Of a DNA stretch of 9,654 nt, positions 6,644 to 9,654 are shown piece by piece. The stretch's first letter is position 1, and the number at the start of each line of letters is the position of its first letter. The notes under the pieces were generated by a model. The model was not told where the DNA came from. It ran no database searches and saw only the letters and a program-made list of their open reading frames with translations. Both the position numbers and the translations under genes were made by a program. Where the stretch lies: contig JAJZUN010000073.1 in the NCBI GenBank assembly GCA_021848555.1, positions 1 through 9,654 of the forward strand, given 5' to 3'. This stretch comes from Pseudomonadota bacterium (GTDB lineage: Bacteria > Pseudomonadota > Gammaproteobacteria > Burkholderiales > SG8-39).

Positions 6644-7843
6644 ATGGAACTAAAACAAATTCCGGTCGAAGAGTTGGAGTTCGGCATGTACGTGTCGAAG
6701 CTGGATCGTCCGTGGACGGAAACCCCTTTCATTTTTCAGGGTTTCATTCTGCGCACCGAGAAGCAAATCGACGTGATGAAAAAGTATTGCAAGCACGTGT
6801 TCGTCGATCCCGAGAAGGAGGACCGGGTCGAAGCGGCGGCGCACGTCGGCGGCTCGGCGGCCAGCATCCGCGGTACCACGGTGTACAAGGATAGCTCCAG
6901 TCTCGACGTCGAATTGCCGCTTGCTCGAAGCGCAATCTCGAATACGACCAGCGTGCTCAGGCAGATCAGTCGCGACGTGGAGGTCGGAGGCGTGGTCGAC
7001 GGCGCCAAGGTGCGGCAGGCGGCATCCGACATCACCGAAAGCGTGGTGCGCAACCCCGATGCGGCGACCCTGCTGGTGCAGTTGCAGGAGAAGAGCGGCG
7101 AGACCTTCAACCGCGCGATCCACGTATCGGTGATGATGAGCATATTCGGCCGCTTTCTGCAGCTGCCGCGCGATAGCATCGAGAAACTGGGCTTGCTGGG
7201 TCTGCTGCAGGACTCGGGCAAGCTCAAACTGCCGACTGCGCTGCTCGAGAAGCGCGAGCCGCTCAGCGCGGAAGAGACGGCCTTGTACCAGACGCACGTG
7301 GACCACTCGGTGGAAATTCTGAGCAAGACACCGGGCCTGCCGAACGACCTGCCCGGGCTGGCCTCGCTGCATCACGAGAATTTCGACGGCTCCGGCTATC
7401 CGCGCGGGTTGCGCGGCGTGGCGATCGCGCTTCCGGGGATGATAGCCGCGATCGTCGACGCCTTCGACACCCTGGTCGCGCCGCCGCCGCAGGGGAAGCA
7501 CATGTCGCCGTCGAACGCGCTCAACGTGATCTACAAGGGGCGCGGCACCCAGTTCCAGTCCGCCCTGGTCGAACAGTTCATCCAGTGCGTCGGCGTCTAT
7601 CCGGTGGGCAGCGCGGTGGAGCTGAACACCGGCGAGGTCGGGATCGTGATCGCGCAGAACCCGCTGCGCCGCCTGCAGCCGCGCGTCATGGTGGTGAAGG
7701 ACGCGAAAGGCTATGAGAACAAGCCTTACAAGATGCTCGATCTGGCCAAAGAACCCAAGGCCACGCCGGACGAGGTCTACCGGATACGCCACACGCTGGA
7801 GTATGACGCGATAAAAGTCGACCCGAGGGAACTGTTCCTTTGA
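6644..7843 (+). CDS. DUF3391 + HD-GYP domain protein with degenerate HD motif
   Basis: This 399-residue cytoplasmic protein belongs to the c-di-GMP phosphodiesterase-type HD-GYP family. The N-terminal DUF3391 domain, about residues 1-130, begins with the typical LEFGMYVSKLDRPW and PFIFQGFILRT. The HD-GYP core spans about residues 135-315. It has His160, a QDSGK sequence where HDxGK is expected (Gln189, Asp190), His218, the signature HHENFDGSGYP (His243-Pro253) and Asp272. A small C-terminal beta segment (VGSAVELNTGEVGIV) is usual for this subfamily. Loss of the HD His removes one metal ligand, so phosphodiesterase activity is doubtful although the GYP part is intact. ATG 6644 follows the cyclase stop codon by one base and lacks a strong Shine-Dalgarno sequence, suggesting translational coupling. 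A longer frame from 6497 would run through the cyclase coding region and lacks homology, so the MELKQIPVEEL start is preferred. Confidence 0.92.
   Translation: MELKQIPVEELEFGMYVSKLDRPWTETPFIFQGFILRTEKQIDVMKKYCKHVFVDPEKEDRVEAAAHVGGSAASIRGTTVYKDSSSLDVELPLARSAISNTTSVLRQISRDVEVGGVVDGAKVRQAASDITESVVRNPDAATLLVQLQEKSGETFNRAIHVSVMMSIFGRFLQLPRDSIEKLGLLGLLQDSGKLKLPTALLEKREPLSAEETALYQTHVDHSVEILSKTPGLPNDLPGLASLHHENFDGSGYPRGLRGVAIALPGMIAAIVDAFDTLVAPPPQGKHMSPSNALNVIYKGRGTQFQSALVEQFIQCVGVYPVGSAVELNTGEVGIVIAQNPLRRLQPRVMVVKDAKGYENKPYKMLDLAKEPKATPDEVYRIRHTLEYDAIKVDPRELFL
7825..7831 (+). promoter_or_regulatory. Shine-Dalgarno sequence supporting a TTG start at 7840
   Basis: GAGGGAA lies inside the end of the HD-GYP gene and leaves 8 nt before TTG 7840-7842. 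It supports the TTG, whose last two bases are shared with the upstream TGA stop, as a true start codon. Confidence 0.65.
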
Positions 7844-9141
7844 GCCAGGCGGAAACAGCCGGGACCGAACCCGGCTCCGCCGCTCCGCTCCCTGCAGCGG
7901 AGCTTCCTTTTCTCGAACGGCTGCGCGTCTGCCTCGAGCGACGTCAGGCAGACGGGCAGAACCTGGCCTTGCTTCTCGTGGACTGCGGGGTGATCGGACA
8001 GATCGATGCCCTGTGGGGCTATCAGGTCGGCGATGCCGTGCGCACGCGGATCGCCGCCAGCCTGCGCGCCGAGGTGCTGCGGCCCGACGATTTCGTCGGC
8101 GAACTCGGGCGCGACGAGCTGGCCTGCGTGCTTTCCGTGGTGGAAGGATCGGAGCTGGCGCTGCTCGCTGCGGAGAAATCGCGGCGCATCATGAACGCGC
8201 CGCTGTGGCTGGGAGAGGCGGAAATCTACGCTTCGCCGTCGGTCGGGATCGCCATGTTTCCCGGGACGGCGGACAGCGCCGAATCGCTGCTGCGGCAGGC
8301 GCGGAGCGCCTGCGCCGCGGCCTCCGGCTCGACCAGTCACATCCTGCTTTACGACGAAGCGCAGAATTCGCGTACTTCGCACCTGATCGAGGATGGCCGG
8401 CTGCGTTCTGCGATCGCGGAAGACGCGCTGGAGCTGGTGTTTCAGCCGCAATACGATTTGCGCTTCGGCCAGATCATGGGCGTCGAAGCGATGTTGCGCT
8501 GGCGCGACGGCGGCCGCGACCTGGTGTCGATGCGCGATGCCATCGCCGCAGCGGAAGCCGGAGGGCTGGTCAGCAAAATGATCTCCTCGTTGTTGAACCG
8601 GGCGCTGCGCAATTGTTCCGAGTTCCGGCAGCGGGCGGGGCTGGACCTGCGCGTGGCCATCAATCTGCCGGCGCGTGCCTTGATGGAACCCGGGTTGACC
8701 GATCTGGTCGAACGCGCCTTGCGCACCTGGTCGCTGCGGCCGGGCCGGCTGATGCTGGAGATCGGCGACATGCCGGCGCTGCAGGAGTATGCGGACGCGC
8801 AGGCGGCGATCCTGCGCCTGCACGAGACCGGCGTGAAGCTGTCGATCGACGATGCCAGCGCACCCTTGTCGTCGCTGTTTTCGCTGGCGAGCCTGCCGTT
8901 TCAGGAGCTGAAAATAGACCTGTCGGTGGTGCAAGGCTGGACCGGCCAGGCGCGCGCGGAGAGCGTGCTGCAATCGCTGATCGCGCTGGTCCACAGTCTG
9001 AAACTCGATGTGGTCGCCACCGGGGTTGCGGACGAGGCGGCGGCGGCACGGCTGCTGGAACTGGGCTGCGATTTCATGCAGGCGAATTTCAAAGGTCCGC
9101 CCGTCGATCCCGAGGTCTTTGTCGACCGTTTCGCCGCCTGA
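7840..9141 (+). CDS. GGDEF-EAL protein with both domains degenerate
   Basis: This 433-residue soluble protein starts at TTG 7840, overlapping the previous stop codon as TTGA. The GGDEF-like domain covers about residues 25-170. Its signature is GRDEL (Gly90-Leu94) instead of GGDEF, and the second Asp of the DxD metal site is Gly (VDCGVIGQID), so diguanylate cyclase activity is unlikely. The EAL-like domain covers about residues 185-430. It keeps Glu216 (EAM for EAL), Asn275 (NLP), Glu307, Asp337-Asp338, Lys358 and Gln414. It has EIGD (307-310) instead of ExTE, DDASAPLSS instead of DDFGTGYSS, and ATGVA (Thr394, Ala397) instead of AEGVE, so the catalytic glutamates there are gone. By family knowledge such proteins are usually nucleotide receptors or protein-interaction modules. 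It is the last gene of the operon. No sensory domain or membrane segment precedes GGDEF. Confidence 0.92.
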   Translation: MSQAETAGTEPGSAAPLPAAELPFLERLRVCLERRQADGQNLALLLVDCGVIGQIDALWGYQVGDAVRTRIAASLRAEVLRPDDFVGELGRDELACVLSVVEGSELALLAAEKSRRIMNAPLWLGEAEIYASPSVGIAMFPGTADSAESLLRQARSACAAASGSTSHILLYDEAQNSRTSHLIEDGRLRSAIAEDALELVFQPQYDLRFGQIMGVEAMLRWRDGGRDLVSMRDAIAAAEAGGLVSKMISSLLNRALRNCSEFRQRAGLDLRVAINLPARALMEPGLTDLVERALRTWSLRPGRLMLEIGDMPALQEYADAQAAILRLHETGVKLSIDDASAPLSSLFSLASLPFQELKIDLSVVQGWTGQARAESVLQSLIALVHSLKLDVVATGVADEAAAARLLELGCDFMQANFKGPPVDPEVFVDRFAA

Positions 9142-9153
9142 CTGAGCGCCGCG

Positions 9154-9181
9154 GCGCCGGCAAATGGCGCTTGCCGGGCGC
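9154..9181 (+). terminator. Strong hairpin after the signalling operon
   Basis: GCGCCGGCAA (9154-9163) pairs with TTGCCGGGCGC (9171-9181) with one bulged base and a 7-nt loop, starting 12 bases after the last stop codon. It marks a plausible end of the operon. No T-tract follows, so it may be a Rho-associated or stabilising structure rather than a classic intrinsic terminator. Confidence 0.45.
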
Positions 9182-9229
9182 TGCGTCCGTTGCTTCCCAC
9201 CCGCTCGCGCATCCCGGGCTTGGCTTCCT

Positions 9230-9243
9230 TTGACCAAAATCAA
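9230..9243 (+). promoter_or_regulatory. FNR/Anr-type binding box upstream of hoxF
   Basis: TTGAC-CAAA-ATCAA matches 9 of 10 specified bases of the FNR consensus TTGAT-N4-ATCAA. A -10-like TAACTT lies at 9265-9270, which places the box centre close to -41.5 from the expected start of transcription, the position of class II FNR-activated promoters. The gene begins about 90 nt downstream of the box. Confidence 0.55.
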
Positions 9244-9287
9244 ACGCCGCTCGTGCGCAGCGCGTAACTTAGAGCGTGTTTCGGACC

Positions 9288-9303
9288 GAGGGGAGCCCCC
9301 CTC
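9288..9303 (+). promoter_or_regulatory. Small perfect hairpin in the hoxF leader
   Basis: GAGGGG (9288-9293) and CCCCTC (9298-9303) form a 6-bp G/C-rich stem with an AGCC loop, 30 nt before the hoxF ATG. If transcription starts near 9277, the hairpin lies in the 5' leader. Function is unknown. Confidence 0.3.
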
Positions 9304-9333
9304 ATGCAGTGAGCATAAGGCGTTGAGACCGAC

Positions 9334-9654
9334 ATGAATGCAGTACCGAGCCCGGTCGCACAAGCCGTTTCCGCCAGTGTCGCGCGCTATCGCGCCGATC
9401 CGCATTACATTCTGCAGATGCTGCGCGAAATCCAGGAGGCATGCGACTGGATTTCTCCCGAGGCGGTCGACCGGCTGCAGCAGGCGCTTGGCCTGCCGCG
9501 GACCAAGATAGAGGGTGTGGCCGGGTTCTACGCCTTTCTCTACACCCGGCCGCGCGGGCGCTACCGCATCCTGTTCAGCGACAACATCACCGACCGCATG
9601 CTCGGCAACATGGAGTTGCTGCGGCACATGTGCGAACAGCTGTGGATCGAGCGC
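9334..9654 (+). CDS. hoxF: HoxF-type diaphorase subunit of NAD-linked [NiFe] hydrogenase, N-terminal 107 residues
   Basis: The frame opens at ATG 9334 and runs to the window end without a stop. The visible part is a NuoE-like domain: a helical bundle (RYRADPHYILQMLREIQEACDWIS, shown here only as a landmark of residues 19-41), then LGLPRTKIEGVAGFYAFL and GRYRILFSDNITDRMLG. True NuoE/HoxE proteins have a C-x4-C [2Fe-2S] ligand pair at the start of the thioredoxin-like fold. Here those positions are Ser82 and Asp87. HoxF proteins, in which a NuoE-like domain is fused to the FMN- and NAD-binding NuoF part, commonly lack a full ligand set, so HoxF fits better than HoxE or NuoE. In the holoenzyme HoxF passes electrons between NAD(H) and the HoxYH hydrogenase via HoxU. 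The remaining ~500 residues and hoxU/Y/H would lie to the right. An AAGG at 9317-9320 is a weak ribosome binding site. A formate dehydrogenase or complex I relative is the alternative. Confidence 0.78.
   Translation, partial: MNAVPSPVAQAVSASVARYRADPHYILQMLREIQEACDWISPEAVDRLQQALGLPRTKIEGVAGFYAFLYTRPRGRYRILFSDNITDRMLGNMELLRHMCEQLWIER

Noticed and set aside
9221..9234. Possible sigma-54 promoter before hoxF (TGGCTTCCTTTGAC)
   Set aside because: The GG to GC spacing of sigma-54 promoters (12 between the G positions) is not met and the GC element is missing. The FNR box explains the same bases better.
7777..9627. 616-codon minus-strand frame opposite the GGDEF-EAL gene and hoxF
   Set aside because: It spans two plus-strand genes and the promoter between them, with no family features; it is a codon-bias shadow.

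Overview
The window is GC-rich proteobacterial chromosomal DNA. Gene content suggests a betaproteobacterium of the Rhodocyclales/Nitrosomonadales kind: an E. coli-type gshA, a glutathione reductase, a DUF3391/HD-GYP protein, and the start of a HoxF-type NAD-linked [NiFe] hydrogenase diaphorase. The taxonomic guess is inference from gene families; there is no rRNA or other marker. No tRNA, rRNA, CRISPR array or insertion sequence was seen. Two genes are cut by the window edges: gshA on the left and hoxF on the right.

Layout. (1) 1-2199 is a glutathione module: gshA (minus strand, N-terminal 212 residues) is divergent from gor (plus strand) across about 200 bp. (2) 2341-2886 encodes a small exported outer-membrane beta-barrel candidate whose C-terminal half resembles the lipid A palmitoyltransferase PagP. 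(3) 3027-4037 encodes a secreted protein made of seven 36-residue Sel1 repeats. (4) 4279-9141 is a tight three-gene signalling operon. It holds a class III adenylate cyclase with GAF-GAF-PAS sensing domains, a DUF3391 + HD-GYP protein that has lost the His of its HD motif, and a GGDEF-EAL protein degenerate in both domains. The junctions are a 1-nt gap and a TTGA start/stop overlap. (5) 9334 to the end is the start of hoxF, preceded by a good FNR-type box placed as in a class II FNR-activated promoter.

How the genes fit together. GshA and Gor make and recycle glutathione. The three-gene operon is the most interesting part. An intact-looking cAMP synthase is translationally linked to two proteins with c-di-GMP-enzyme folds that have each lost key catalytic residues. 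This suggests a cAMP cyclase module whose partners act as nucleotide-binding or scaffold proteins rather than as standard c-di-GMP enzymes. The hydrogenase locus to the right looks like a separate, oxygen-regulated transcription unit.

All calls come from reading the translated sequence and motif recall; no database search was run.
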